A stretch of 64,000 nucleotides of DNA from Laetiporus sulphureus 93-53. Lineage: Eukaryota > Basidiomycota > Agaricomycetes > Polyporales > Laetiporaceae. Positions within the stretch are counted from its first letter, which is position 1. Every line of letters begins with the position of its first letter. Shown in pieces: positions 49,465 to 60,318 of this stretch. The translations under genes and the position numbers were made by a program. The stretch covers positions 62,001 through 126,000 of the forward strand of contig NW_024468535.1 of the NCBI RefSeq assembly GCF_001632365.1, in the 5' to 3' direction. The notes below the pieces were generated by a model. The model was not told the DNA's origin and ran no database searches. It saw only the letters and a program-made list of their open reading frames with translations.

Positions 49465-49851
49465 GGTCGAAGGCGCAGAGCAGAATTCCGAGCCACCCAG
49501 CTGGAATTTACCCGAAGTGTGACGAAGGCGGGGGGTATGATATATGCCAAACCGAGTCAGACTGCGCGATGGCTAATGATTGTGGGAAAAAGAGGACTAT
49601 GCTCGAGAGTAAACCATCAAACATTGCGCATCGAGACGATGGCGGAGGCAGAGTGTCTTGTTGAACACTATTGGCGGATCTAGTCTGCATCTAATCTAAT
49701 CTTATGAAAATGCTCAAATTCAATTTTAGAGGTTTGGTACGAGCATAACACGCGATCCCACAGTGGTGGTGAGGTAAAAACTCAAGAGAATCCTAGTTCC
49801 AAATATCAAGGCTGACACCCAGCAGAATTAGCCAGGGACTACAAAAACAAA
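49465..49851. other. Intergenic between tRNA and SAP-repeat gene
   Basis: 387 bp upstream of the SAP-repeat gene. Nothing is recognised apart from AT-rich sequence just downstream of the tRNA. Confidence 0.5.
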
Positions 49852-49960
49852 TGACAAGAGTGGGATTTGAACCCACGCCTGGATACCCAGATGAGAAGAC
49901 CTGCAAAGCAGGCAAGCTTTCGCTTGAGTCACACGCCTTGGACCGCTCGGCCATCTTGCC
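49852..49960 (-). tRNA. tRNA-Leu (CAA) with intron
   Basis: 109 nt. The acceptor stem GGCAAGA pairs with TCTTGTC, and the discriminator base is A as expected for Leu. The D-arm is GGCCGAGCGG...AAGGC, the anticodon CAA is at 49926-49924, and an intron of about 25 nt starts one base after it (about 49922-49898). The long variable arm has CTGG/CCAG pairing, and the T-arm is GTGGG-TTCAAAT-CCCAC. Box A (TGGCCGAGCGG) and box B (GGTTCAAATCC) are intact. The long variable arm with discriminator A separates Leu from Ser. The anticodon-stem end pair is weak. Confidence 0.92.
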
Positions 49961-49994
49961 ATAACACAAACAAATTGTAACAACAATATAGGAT

Positions 49995-50026
49995 ATTATT
50001 TTGCATATACCACGATCACGTGGATT
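49995..50026 (-). repeat. Copy 2 of dispersed 32-bp element
   Basis: On the minus strand it reads AATCCACGTGATCGTGGTAT followed by ATGCAAAATAAT. It lies 35 bases upstream of the tRNA-Leu 5' end. It is nearly identical to 10246-10277, which precedes a tRNA-Leu-like relic. It may serve the tRNA, RER1, or both. Confidence 0.7.
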
Positions 50027-50059
50027 GAGTTCCACTGCGGATTGTGAAGCGGAGTTCCC

Positions 50060-50083
50060 TCTGTCCGGACGCTGCCGAACTGC
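50060..50083 (-). repeat. 24-bp block shared with 10355-10378
   Basis: The minus-strand reading starts GCAGTTCGGCAGC and ends TCCGGACAGA, with one mismatch to the copy at 10355-10378. Here it lies upstream of the 32-bp element; at 10.3 kb it lies downstream. The change of order argues against a simple intact duplication. Confidence 0.7.
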
Positions 50084-50232
50084 TCCTGGTCCTATCTGGT
50101 CTGAGCGTCGTGGCGGTTCGTAGTGAACAGGATTCTCGAGTCTCCACGTACAAGGCATTCAACTTTGCTTTGCGCCGTCTGCTGGTCAGGACATCTCCTT
50201 TGGCTCAGTGTTTTTCTTGTACAACACAAAAA

Positions 50233-51109
50233 ATGATGTCTTCTTCTGAGCCTGGAACTGGAGTAGCTTCCGTCTCAACCACGTTCAGCAACGCGAAGCG
50301 GCAATACCAGCAATGGCTCGACCGTGTTACACCATTCGTGCTGTACAGATGGCTTGGAACAGCAGGGCTGCTGTCTCTGTTTATGCTTAGGATCATGATA
50401 GCGCAGGGAGTGAGTCCTTCGGCTCGTATCTGGGGTCGCAAATATTCACGGTGCCTATGGTGCTGAACAGTGGTATATTGGTCGGTAGTCACCATACCTT
50501 GTTTTGAATGTTCGCTAATGTCAAGGGAACCACTTGATAGTATGCTGTACGTATGCTGGAGCCTTCAAATGCGCGTCAAAACTGACATTGCTTCTCGCAG
50601 ACGCCCTCGCAATTTACTTGCTCAACCTCCTCCTCGCATTCCTTCAGCCAAGATTCGACCCATCTTTGCAAGAAGACTTGCTTGCAGACGAGATTGAGGG
50701 AGGTGGTGAGGATACGACTGCGACACTGCCTTCGCAAAGAGACGACGAATTTAGGCCGTTCGTCAGACGATTGCCAGAATGGCAATTCTGGTGGGTTCTG
50801 CGCAACCCCATGTTCTGGGCGCGATACTCATCTCTGCTCATCAATTCATGAAGGCTATCTTCGACGCGGGCCATGATCCTCGCTATACTCTGCACGTTCT
50901 CCGAAGTCACTGATGTACCCGTGTACTGGCCGATTCTGGTCGTGTACTTCCTCGTCCTATTCGCCCTCACGATGCGCCGTCAAATACAGTACGTTTCTCA
51001 TGCGATTAAATTCCTGCGTGGCTGCTGACATCTTGCGAACAGACACATGATCAAGTATAAATATATTCCGTTCGATTTCGGTCGTAAAGTACGTTACGGT
51101 AGTCATTAG
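50233..51109 (+). CDS. RER1: RER1, Golgi-to-ER retrieval receptor
   Basis: 194 residues from exons 50233-50409, 50471-50480, 50541-50546, 50601-50790, 50854-50988 and 51043-51109. Exons 2 and 3 are only 10 and 6 nt; together they restore the invariant [15 protein letters not shown]. Other family marks are [68 protein letters not shown] and [23 protein letters not shown]1 is a four-pass membrane protein that returns escaped ER proteins, and unassembled subunits, from the cis-Golgi. Length matches the family. The final exon contains a donor-like GTACGT after GRK, but the unspliced end (VRYGSH) suits the family better. Divergent from the tRNA-Leu and the SAP-repeat gene. Confidence 0.95.
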
Positions 51110-51546
51110 TCCGCATATTTGTAGTACGATACGTTTGAATGCGCCCTGGTTAGACGGTTCTAGCTGATTGTTTGCGGAATAGGAGCGCCGCTGCTGTTTG
51201 AAGTGGTCGCACAGCGTTCCGGTAATGGAGTTGTTCCGGACTATTATGGTTGATCATTCACCGGAGTGTGCCTGTTCTGCATGACTGTCCTGCAAAGGCT
51301 AGCGGATCATTTGATTCACCTAGCAGACGTTGTGCAGTACCCTATGGACATGCGTTAAGATACAGACCGCGCAAAATGGACACCTTGGGAGTTATTAACC
51401 GCGCAACAAACGGGCCGCAAGCAATATCGTATGCAGATAAACGACTCATTTGGACCTTGGTATACGTACGCGAGAACATATCATGCGAAGCTGCAATAAG
51501 TGTCCGGAACAACCCCCCCCTTTCAACAAATAACTGTTCTAGCTGC
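51110..51546. other. Intergenic between convergent genes
   Basis: 437 bp between the ends of RER1 and the reductase-like gene. Nothing recognisable beyond a short C-run near 51512. Confidence 0.5.
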
Positions 51547-52545
51547 CTAGAAGATGAAGGGCACAACCGCCTTTCGCTCAGAAGGATAATTACGGAAGCG
51601 GCTGTGGTACCATTTGTGTCCCTTATACGCCCGCGGCAGCATGAAGAACACTTCTGAGAGGAAGAAAAGGTATGGCGGGGAGAGCGTCGCCAATAGCTGG
51701 GCAAAGGAAGCGAAGGACGGGAGAGGAGCTGCCGCGAGAGCAAAGCCTAGCCATTCGTACCACTCGCAGAAGTAGTTGGGATAAGAGATGTACTTGTACA
51801 GGTAGCCATGCGGGATTGCATAATGCTCCTGGTTGCCCTTTCCGCCGTTTCTGTCGTCGTCAGCGCGGGCCTTCCCCTTAACTTTAGCTTTCCGACGGAT
51901 GTTGAGTAAGATCTCGTCGTGTATGATGTTTCCTGCGAGACCCGCCGCCCACATGCCCACGCCGACCCAGAAGAGTGGGCGGGAGAAGGCGCCAGCGAGG
52001 AACGCCTGTGCTGCGGGCGAGGAGAGATAGGTGCCAAGGAGCGAGCCATTGACGGAGTTGAATAACACTGCTGAAAGAGGGACGACAATGTGCGACTTGG
52101 AACGCGAAGGCGTGCGAAGAGGTGAGATGATAGCTCGATTCAGATAGTGGATGAGGAAGAGAGCCGAAAGAAACGTCGAGGGATGCGTGAGCGTCAAGGG
52201 TGGGGATGATCCGCCAGACAAGGGAGCTCTGATATATGTGTAGATGAACATAAGCGGAGAGACCAGCTCCATGACGATCCATGACTTGATACCTAATTTC
52301 AAGTGAGTCGAAGAAAGGCACAACTCATAGCACTTACTTACCGTCCACCAAAAGAATGCTAACCTTCGAGGGCGTGAACCGCCCGAACGGAGCATCAATA
52401 AAGAATGTCACTGGGCACACCAGCGGAGGAATAATGGCAAACAACGTTCGCGTCGCTGTTCGTCTCGTAGTCAGTGCGGCCACAATGCCTACCAAGACTT
52501 TCACGCACCATCGTACCAAGTCCTCGCTCTCTCCACATCAGACAT
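51547..52545 (-). CDS. Steroid 5-alpha-reductase-like membrane enzyme
   Basis: 298 residues from exons 52545-52509, 52455-52342 and 52292-51547. The C-terminal part has the hallmark pattern of the 3-oxo-5-alpha-steroid 4-dehydrogenase domain: GLAGNIIHDEILLNIRR, then HGYLYKYISYPNYFCEWYEW, and near the end KWYHSRFRNYP. These are the NADPH-binding and catalytic surroundings in SRD5A/DET2 enzymes. Several hydrophobic segments indicate an ER polytopic protein. Members reduce delta-4 double bonds of sterols or related lipids with NADPH; the fungal substrate is unknown. TSC13-type enoyl reductase is a relative but is usually longer and has a ubiquitin-like N terminus, absent here. Divergent from the MGSAASK gene with 200 bp between starts, so the promoter is likely shared. 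Confidence 0.87.
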
Positions 52546-52745
52546 AATCAAACTTGTGCAGCAGCGGTTTATTGATTGCGTGGACGTGATACGGACCGAG
52601 AAGTGAAGATGCCTAGCGCGCCGGCCACACCGTCAGTGTATGTTTGCAAGAGCGCGTCGCGGCGTCTAATAGGTCAACGCCTCTACCTTCGTTCACATCG
52701 TCGGTCTCGCTCTTCAACAACGCACTACTGTATCAGAAATTGAGA

Positions 52746-53469
52746 ATGGGGAGTGCAGCGTCCAAACCAGCTCGTCATTTCTCAAAGTCGGTCAAGCCCA
52801 AATGGGCTGGTACGCGTACTACAAACCCCAGTGAGGCCACAACTTCTCAGTCCGCCATGCCTCAAGCATCGGAGATTAGGAACGAAGGTAGTACCTTACA
52901 GCTTAAAGCTTCGTATGGATCTAATCAATTAGAAGCTATTGAACGAGATTCAGTGGATCCACAGTTCTTGGCCAACCTGAGCAAGCTAGGACAGGTAAGA
53001 GTAGATCATCACATGCAGACCATCCGGCCAGTGAGTAAATACAACATGTACGTTGATACCAGGATGAGCTCAGAACACCTCTCAGGCCGCAGATCGCGCG
53101 CAACGCATCATTCAGAGCAGAATGGAATCTGAGGTTGAGGCCCGCTCCGCACGCCCAAGTCGGAACCACCTTCTGGCAACTTCTCTCCTCGATCTATTGC
53201 ATGAACGACAGACCGCCACGAACAGCGAGCAACTTCAAACGCTTACCGATCAATACGATATTGATCTTGCAAGGCTTGAGAGCGTGGCACGATTCGTGAA
53301 CGGTTCTAGCGTTGAGGAGGGATCGGTTAAGAAAGTGGTCGATGACGATGGGGTGGAGAGGATCACCATGAAGGTACGATTCGTCCTTGTGTCTCAGATG
53401 GTTGCCTCATGAAATTGTTTCGCTCAGGCTGCGTGGAAAGATCCCAAACTCAACGAGAAGACTCCGTAA
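52746..53469 (+). CDS. Fungal protein of unknown function with myristoylation-type start
   Basis: 208 residues from exons 52746-53030, 53074-53373 and 53428-53469. It begins MGSAASKPARHFSKS, a good N-myristoylation signal (Gly2, Ser/Ala5-6, Lys7), followed by a basic patch. This is a pairing often used for membrane attachment. Later stretches are PQFLANLSKLGQVRVDHHMQ, a helical NHLLATSLLDLLHERQ, and YDIDLARLESVARFVN with an acidic DDDGVERITMK and short AAWKDPKLNEKTP end. I recall similar short basidiomycete proteins without assigned role, so the function is open. The first intron is only 43 nt, the shortest in the window. Confidence 0.75.
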
Positions 53470-54348
53470 CTGCCGTTCAACAGTACCGGTCATTCTGGCT
53501 GCTCCTGCGGATGTTCTGGATAGCCACATTCCCGGCCAGCGGCTCGACAGACATTCTGGAGCATTGGAAGCCCATCTGGAGAGACGAAGCGTCGATATCT
53601 CCAATTGGCCTCTGCCGTGCATCAGGTCAGCGACATGCTCTTGGGGTCACTCTCGACGATACGACAAGATGTCCGGAATGGCACGTATTGTATTTGCTGT
53701 TTGCTACTGCATAACGTAGGTCTTCGCGCCTCTGTCAGGCACTGTCGCTCAGCGCTAGCAATATGCACTTGCCGTCGTTAGATCTCATGTCCTCGATTGA
53801 CAGACAATGCGTTACGATGACGATTTCCCTTTCCTTCCAAAGCTCAGACGCACGATTGAGACGTTCGACCTGCATTGTGAAAATATATGTCGGGCTAACT
53901 TGCTTGGTTGCGCAAACTACCGATCCTTTGCCGCAGTCACAGTTGCCGATATGCAGGTGTGGCGTGGACCTCTGACTCGTGTCTGATCACTCCATGAGTA
54001 TGCGGCCTCCGCAGAAACTGGTTCGCACTCATGCACTTCTCTGAGATCGTACGCTGGTGGAGGAGGAAAGCCCAGTTGACTCGATCATGGCTCCCACGAC
54101 AAATTTCTCTGCAAGGACCAGATTATTTACCACAAGGGGATCTGGCAATAAGACTAAAGAGTTCAATATCTTTCACTAGCCCACTCCCAGCTATCTCTGT
54201 CTTTGCGTTCATCCCAGTTTCTGCCCATCAAGCGGTCACTCAGTATCGTTCTTATACCGTCTTACATTCGACCTCGAATCATTCCGCATGCTCCCATTCT
54301 TTTCTGGTCCTGCCGAGGCGTCGAAGGCATTACAAACTGTCTGCAGTG
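53470..54348. other. Gap before TRAPPC11 end, some coding-like sequence
   Basis: About 0.9 kb between convergent genes. The first 500 bp contain protein-like frames, listed separately; the rest shows nothing. Confidence 0.4.
53483..53990 (+). other. Coding-like fragments in shifting frames
   Basis: Three plus-strand pieces look like protein: VPVILAAPADVLDSHIPG with ALEAHLERR in one frame; KRRYLQLASAVHQVSDMLLG with TIRQDVRNG, coiled-coil-like, in the next frame; and from 53810 MRYDDDFPFLPKLRRTIETF with AVTVADMQVW. No start codon and no intron joins the first two pieces, which overlap around 53580. It may be a decayed gene, a gene with a sequence error, or chance. Confidence 0.25.
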
Positions 54349-57300
54349 TCATGGCAACACTAGGACAATAGGCTGTTCCGCATATCGTGTCATGTGAACG
54401 CGTCCTGCAGCATCCGCCAGCTCGTGGTCCTCCGTTTCTCCCAGCCCGCCTCTCTCGTCATGCCTTACGTCTACGATGGCGACATGGAAGCCTGAATCGT
54501 CCATATCCGCGTCCGTATTCTTCCTGCGATCCATAACCTTGATTTGTGGTACTTGGACGAAGCCACATTCGACGGGGATCAGGTTCCATATTACAACTTC
54601 CTCTGTCCCTGGCAGCAAGATGGGTATCCGGCCGCTCCGTAAGCCTGCCACAATGAAGCTGTCGGAGCTGTCCGCCTCGAGATGGATGACGACGTTGGCA
54701 GCCCGATCTGGACGCTGATTCCGGATTATTAAACGGAGTTGAATTGGAACGTGGAGCTTCGCAGACGGTGGGACGTCCATTAGCGCGATAAGCTCATCTG
54801 AAGGTGGATGTAAAGCAGGCAAAGGGAAACGAGTGAGCGATAGAGATCCATGGCGTCCCTCAGGAAGAAGCCTGAAAAGGAAGTCAATTTCCAATCATAG
54901 ATTATTAGAAGAGGGTTTTGTTACCTTCTCCAAGAAATTTCGTACTCCCCGGGAGCTCTCACTCCCGCACTCCGTATTTCATGGTCCCCGGCTGCTAGAC
55001 TGAGTCGGCAATGGTCGCAGAACTCGTCTCCAGGCAGCCAATCTGCATAACGCTGTATGAGATGCTGTGGCAGAGTAATCAGGGAATGGCGTACCGGTCA
55101 GGTATTCCTCAAAATCCTGTTCGACAGAGCAGTCGACAACCTTGGCATGCTCACCGTCCTAATACACGATGATACTGGACCTCAAGACATATAAGCTGAG
55201 TAGAAATCGCACATACCTGCCTAACCATCTTGATACTCTCAACCACGATTCCTGAAGGAGCTGTGCAACGCCATACGGTGGTTACAACCGCTTCCCCTGC
55301 ATCACCGTCGTCCCAGAAATCATGATCATACGTCCGGAGATCCGCTAGGCCTGGTCGTGGTGCAAGCGTGCTCTTGTAGACCACCCGCTGCTCAGTCGCT
55401 ATCGGCTCTGTAAGTGGAATGGACAAAGTGCACAACGTCTCGTCCCTATCGATAAGCGACGGCGCTGTAAGACTTTTTGGCGACGCAGGACTGGTGGGCT
55501 CCGCAGTGGACGATGTTACGCGCGACTGCACCGAGATATCAACGACTCTGTCGTAAACGCTGCCTGCACTCGTGAGATAGAGGGTGACTGTGGTGCTGAC
55601 ACCAGGGCCGATCACACCAAGCGAAACGCCTTTGATCAGGCTGGCAGAGCGTTCGTCTCCAATGCTGATGAAGTCCTCTATGAAGAGCGGCATGAGACAT
55701 TGGTCAGATCCAGCGATGATCGGTATATTGAAAGCTCACCAGGCTCGTCAACATCGGTTGGTTGAAGGAGGGTATCGACGATCATATCCATTTCTCGTTC
55801 ATCCATGTTCGTCACATTGATGGCGATGGGGTATTGTTCGCCGACATATGCAGGAGCATGATGTGAAAGGGACACACTGACTCTGTGTGGCTTGTAGTGT
55901 ATACTGATTGTAGAGTCCATAACGTTTGCACAAACTCGAGGATAATTGCACACTCACATCATAGAAGTATAGTGATCTCTCCGTATGGGGACAAATTTGA
56001 CTGGATCTAGCGAACTCAGCCAATTGGGGTATCCAATGTCGGGGTGACGAGAGTGGGAAGGTTGTAGGGGCAAATCTATTCGCCAATTCCCTTCTGCGAT
56101 GCGCAAAACTACTTTGATGACCTGGCAGAACAGCGTTGTCAATATATGACCAAAGCTGAGACAAAGAAATGTCGTGACACACCTTAATTACTGCCGGCAT
56201 GTCAGTAGAGACTGTACCAACGAAAACCACTATGCCGCGTGGGCGCCAACGGAAGGATGCCCGAATTTTCTTGCTTTCAACATCGTCGGCTGTCTGGCCT
56301 ATGTGGCCTAAGTCGACTTCTTGGACCAGAGGGATGTTCTCCATAGAATCCGCCGATATCTGTTCAACGACGATGGGAGGAATATCCGCAGAGAAATGTA
56401 TCGTCGCTGATGAGAAGGGCAATGCGGACAAAGACACGTTCTCTCTCGCCATGAGCGATATCTGGAATGCGGCAGCCTCGCCCACTATTGCATCTGGTTG
56501 CCAGAAGATAATCGAGGAGTTCACTAGAACGGATGCATCAGTGAACTACAGACCGATATGTACGATAAGACACACATATGGGCTGTGAGTCGGAAGAGTC
56601 TACGACCAAGGTCGCCTCCGTTGTAGAAGGCACGCTGCTCTGGCAGTGGCACTAAATTGTCAGCAGGATGTCGTGTATCGGGCTACGTCTGTCACTTACC
56701 TTTAGCGCGGCTAGCATGTCCTCTTGAGTGGAATCAGGGTCATCCGATTGCGTCCTGATATCTGACAGAGATATGAGCAATAGCAGCGATCCTTAAGAGC
56801 ATATGGCACGTACCATGTCCCAACATCTCAATCAGCAATCGCACACTCAGCTCCACATCACCCATCTTCCGCGCGCAAGAATACCACGTTGATAGCAGTG
56901 GCTGCAACAGAGAATCCCACTGTTCCCGTCTATACGTTTTCGCAATCCGCTCGAAGAAACTGAGTTCAGCGCCGTCGTCAGCCATCCTTCTCAATGAGAG
57001 AAGTCAGAAATCGCGAACCGGACAGCCATGTCGAACTTGCCCGACTCGTAGTACGTGTGTGCGATCCCGTATGCAATCCAGAGTGTCAACCGTCCCTGGC
57101 CTTGGACGGTCGCGGGGCTGTATGCCTTGAAGAGCTCATAGGCTCTCGTATACAGCTGTCGACCAATGTGTTACTGCCTCATAGTCAACGTTGAAGGGAG
57201 TGCATCAACATACCTCCAAGATAACCGCAAGATGCTCCACCTTCTTCTCATTCGAGAACCCAGGAGCGGTCATTGTCACTTGCTGCTTCGCCTAACCTAT

Positions 57301-59106
57301 CGTGAGTGACCTGACGCACCCTATCCTCATCAAACACTCACTTCGGCATCTAGAGCAGCCAGAAAGCGCTCCCGTCTGCGCTCCGTGCAACGCGCAGCCA
57401 TGTAGTAGTAGAAGCCAGGATGCTGCAGCGCCTGCGCAGGGTTCAGTCCGAGCACCTGCATTGCCTCCACCTCGAGCACGCTCCGCTGGTTGGCATCGAG
57501 CGCTTGTGCTGCGAGCACTGCAGCGGCTGCGGCGGGTGGGGACGTCGAAAAATGGGTCGGTATTTTGAGCGTCGAACGCGTGCCCTGCTCGAGCAGTTCC
57601 GCGAAGGCGCGATGTCTGCAATTGGCTGCCGTTAGGCGTAGGTATTAAGGCAGTCCTGAGACGAGACTGACTGTCTCGCGAGCCAGCTCCAGAACTCGTA
57701 CGTCTCCTCGCCTATTCCCCAACCCCGTGAGAAGTCTGCAAATTTGCGCATGTGGCTAGTATGCTGTGCGAGTGCGAGTGCGTGCTCATTGTTATACAGA
57801 TACAGCTTGCATATCTGGAGGAACAGTGAATTCGATGATGGCTGTCGTTACTGCGTGCAGGGCATACTTTGAGGTCGATACAGTCGGACAGCACCTTTGC
57901 CTCTGCCCAACGCTTGGTACGAGGGGGCAGGATCGCAGTCGACCCGAACATCAGGAGCAGCGTCGAATATGCATCCTGATAGTGCCTACCAAATGTGATG
58001 AGCAAAGCCATCGAATATACAAATCGCAACATACTTCAGCGCAACCTCGTCCTCTCCACGAAACTCCGCAAAGCATGCCATCTTGTACTCGTATCTGACC
58101 GTCCAGCCCTCCGGCCTGAGCGGCCGTGCGGCCGACTTGCTCCCAGCTAGGCTCGGTGCAGCATACGACGTCCCTGCCTGGGAGTGGCGATTGCGCTTTC
58201 GGCGCACGCGCTTCGAGTGGTTCGTGTAATACTCCAGGGCGGGCTCGTACAGAGCCTCCTGCAGGCTGATTGGGTTGAGAAATGAGCACTAAGTGCAGAT
58301 CCACCGTCGCACCTGCGTACAAAATCGCCGATCTCGGCCTGCGATACTGGACTCAGCACGAAAAGGGCCGCCCGCGGGTCAAGCCCGCTCTGTCTCCGGA
58401 TGTATGTTAAGCGGCCGTCCAACGACGGGTTGTCTGCACTAATCAGATGATATAGGATCCAAAAAGGACCTGAATTACTTACCCAGCATCCGTCTACTCG
58501 CCAACAGCACCACCGTCAGCTTGACTCCCCGCTCGCTCGTTGACTTCTTCCTCTGCGCAATCTCCGCGCACAGCTCGTTGTCCCTCATCCGCTCCTCTGC
58601 CTCTCTCTCGTGGTCTCCATCTCCAGTGTCAAGCGGGGAATGCGGCGCATTTTGAGAGGGCTCGAAGATGTGCATGAACATGACGAATACGGACGGGACG
58701 AGCGTGGTATGCTTGCGGACCCATATCGGCGCTATGAGCCCGTCCGGGTAGAGTGGAGATGTAGGGGTAAGCGGAGACAACGGCGAATGCGCGCTGGAGT
58801 ATTGCGGGTCGTCCGGCGGGACGAGTTTGCGCGGCGGAAAGCGCACGTCCTGCTGGTGGCTCTGTCACTGCATGATGCGGGAAGAGTATAGATGCACACC
58901 TTGTCGACAATCACGACCTGAAACGTCTTGTTTCTCTCTGGCTGCCAAATCGCAACTTTGCGTTGGTTGAGCAGCGCTTCGCGCAGCCGGTACGACAGCA
59001 CTGCGAACGGATCGCGGCCCTCGCCGGGAGGTTGTGGAGGATCCAGTCCACCAACAAACATCCTCGGAGCAAGCTGTACAAGAAGTTCTGGAGGATATGA
59101 GTTCAT
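54349..59106 (-). CDS. TRAPPC11: TRAPPC11, TRAPP vesicle-tethering complex subunit
   Basis: 1,264 residues from 19 exons: 59106-58900, 58849-58483, 58433-58313, 58265-58035, 57985-57868, 57814-57672, 57615-57342, 57291-57214, 57155-57019, 56959-56814, 56761-56700, 56651-56576, 56523-56183, 56121-55958, 55903-55740, 55677-55217, 55158-55095, 55042-54925 and 54871-54349. The N terminus (PPELLVQLAPRMFVGGL) is followed by the foie-gras domain of helical repeats (ALEYYTNHSKR, MACFAEFRGEDEVALKHYQD, AYELFKAY, IAHTYYESGKFDMAVRFFERI). The later half is the beta-rich gryzun part (FTAIL-type strands such as VSVSLSHHAPAYVGEQYPI). TRAPPC11 acts in ER-to-Golgi and Golgi traffic and in autophagy. Length fits the family. 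Introns run 47-62 nt. With RER1 it is one of two early-secretory genes here, probably by chance. Confidence 0.94.
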
Positions 59107-59379
59107 GTTGTCAATCCAACATACCGCGATTCAGAAACGATAATTGTGGCAAACATTGTGGCCACACGCGTGGCAGAGGTCACGTGACACGCCCGGAGAT
59201 TGACAATGCAAAAAACATCATGAAATCACTTGAAACAAAGCTTGAGATAACAAGAAATCGGTCAACATCTTCAATCTAGAATCCCTTCGGTATGTGCTAT
59301 CATCCGAAATGCATGTTTGCAGTGATAAACGTAGGGCTTGTGTATTTGTACAGGTTGACGACATGACGACAGTGCTGCA

Positions 59380-60318
59380 TCACGGAATAGCTCTTCCAGC
59401 TCTGATAGCCTTCGCGGCTTCGCTCTGCGCCTCGTCGCGTAAGTACCGAGTATAGATTGGTGCGTAATGTTCTAAATCCTATCACGGAAAGCGTTAACAA
59501 GCAGTATCCATATTCCTTGAAGGCAAAATTAATGCTCACGCTAGACGTCTTCACTACACTATCCCTCTTCTCGAGGTTCTCCGCCCATTCCTTCCACCCA
59601 CCGCCGACTGCTTCTCTTGTGTACCCACGGTGCTCCCTTACGATATAGTCACGAACGACCCACGGCGCCACCACAACGTCAATCATGCTGAACTGTTCCC
59701 CAAGGAAGTAGGGACCCTTCGCCTTCTCGGCGATCGTCCTGAGCGCCTTGTTGAACTCCTCAAGGTAGGCCTTCTGCTTGTCCGGTTCCTGCGCCTGCAC
59801 CAGACGGTGAAAGCCAGGAATGACATTCTTGGAGACATGATCGATCCAGAGGCGCACGTAGGCACGCTCGAATGGGTCGACTGGGAGGAGGTGAGGTGCG
59901 TGATCGGGGTACGCGTCCTCAAGAAACTCGCAAATAATCAGCGACTCGGCGAGCGGCCTGCCTTTGTACTCGATGGCAGGGACCAAGCCCTTGGGGTTTA
60001 TGTCTGAGAAATGATCACCATGAACGTTGGGTAAAACGGAGGAACATTCTGACTAACCGAGAAAGTACTTCTCCTTTTTGTATGGATTGACCTCCTTGTA
60101 TTGGTAAGGTATATTCTTTTCCTCCAAGCTAATCCACACGCGCTGTACGAATGGGCAAAACTTGCACACGCACTCAGCACTAAGAACGGTGATAGCTCAA
60201 TGCACGAACATACCCATCCAGCCCAGAACACGAGGTCCTGTGGGTCCTGGTGCGCCGCAACCGTTTTGGCGGCGGGACCTGTCGCAACAGGATAGATGTC
60301 TTCGTCAGGATGACCCAT
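59380..60318 (-). CDS. Glutathione S-transferase, omega-like
   Basis: 256 residues from exons 60318-60214, 60160-60058, 60003-59540 and 59478-59380. The thioredoxin-fold half is built across introns: FWAGW joins FCPFVQRVWISLEEK, giving the CPF active-site Cys typical of omega-class and lignin-degrader GSTs. It continues with NPKGLVPAIEYKGRPLAES (cis-Pro and glutathione-binding ES pair). The helical half has PFERAYVRLWIDHV, GPYFLGEQFSMIDVVVAPW and a C-terminal EHYAPIYTRYLRDEAQSEAA. Such enzymes reduce disulfides, dehalogenate or deglutathionylate substrates in the cytosol; wood fungi carry many. The start is the first ATG in frame (MGHPDEDIYP); no upstream exon is required. It ends 273 bp from the TRAPPC11 start. 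Confidence 0.92.

Noticed and set aside
49793..50158. Open frame containing MAERSKACDSSES
   Set aside because: It is the translation of the tRNA-Leu gene on the same strand, a common annotation artefact, not a protein gene.
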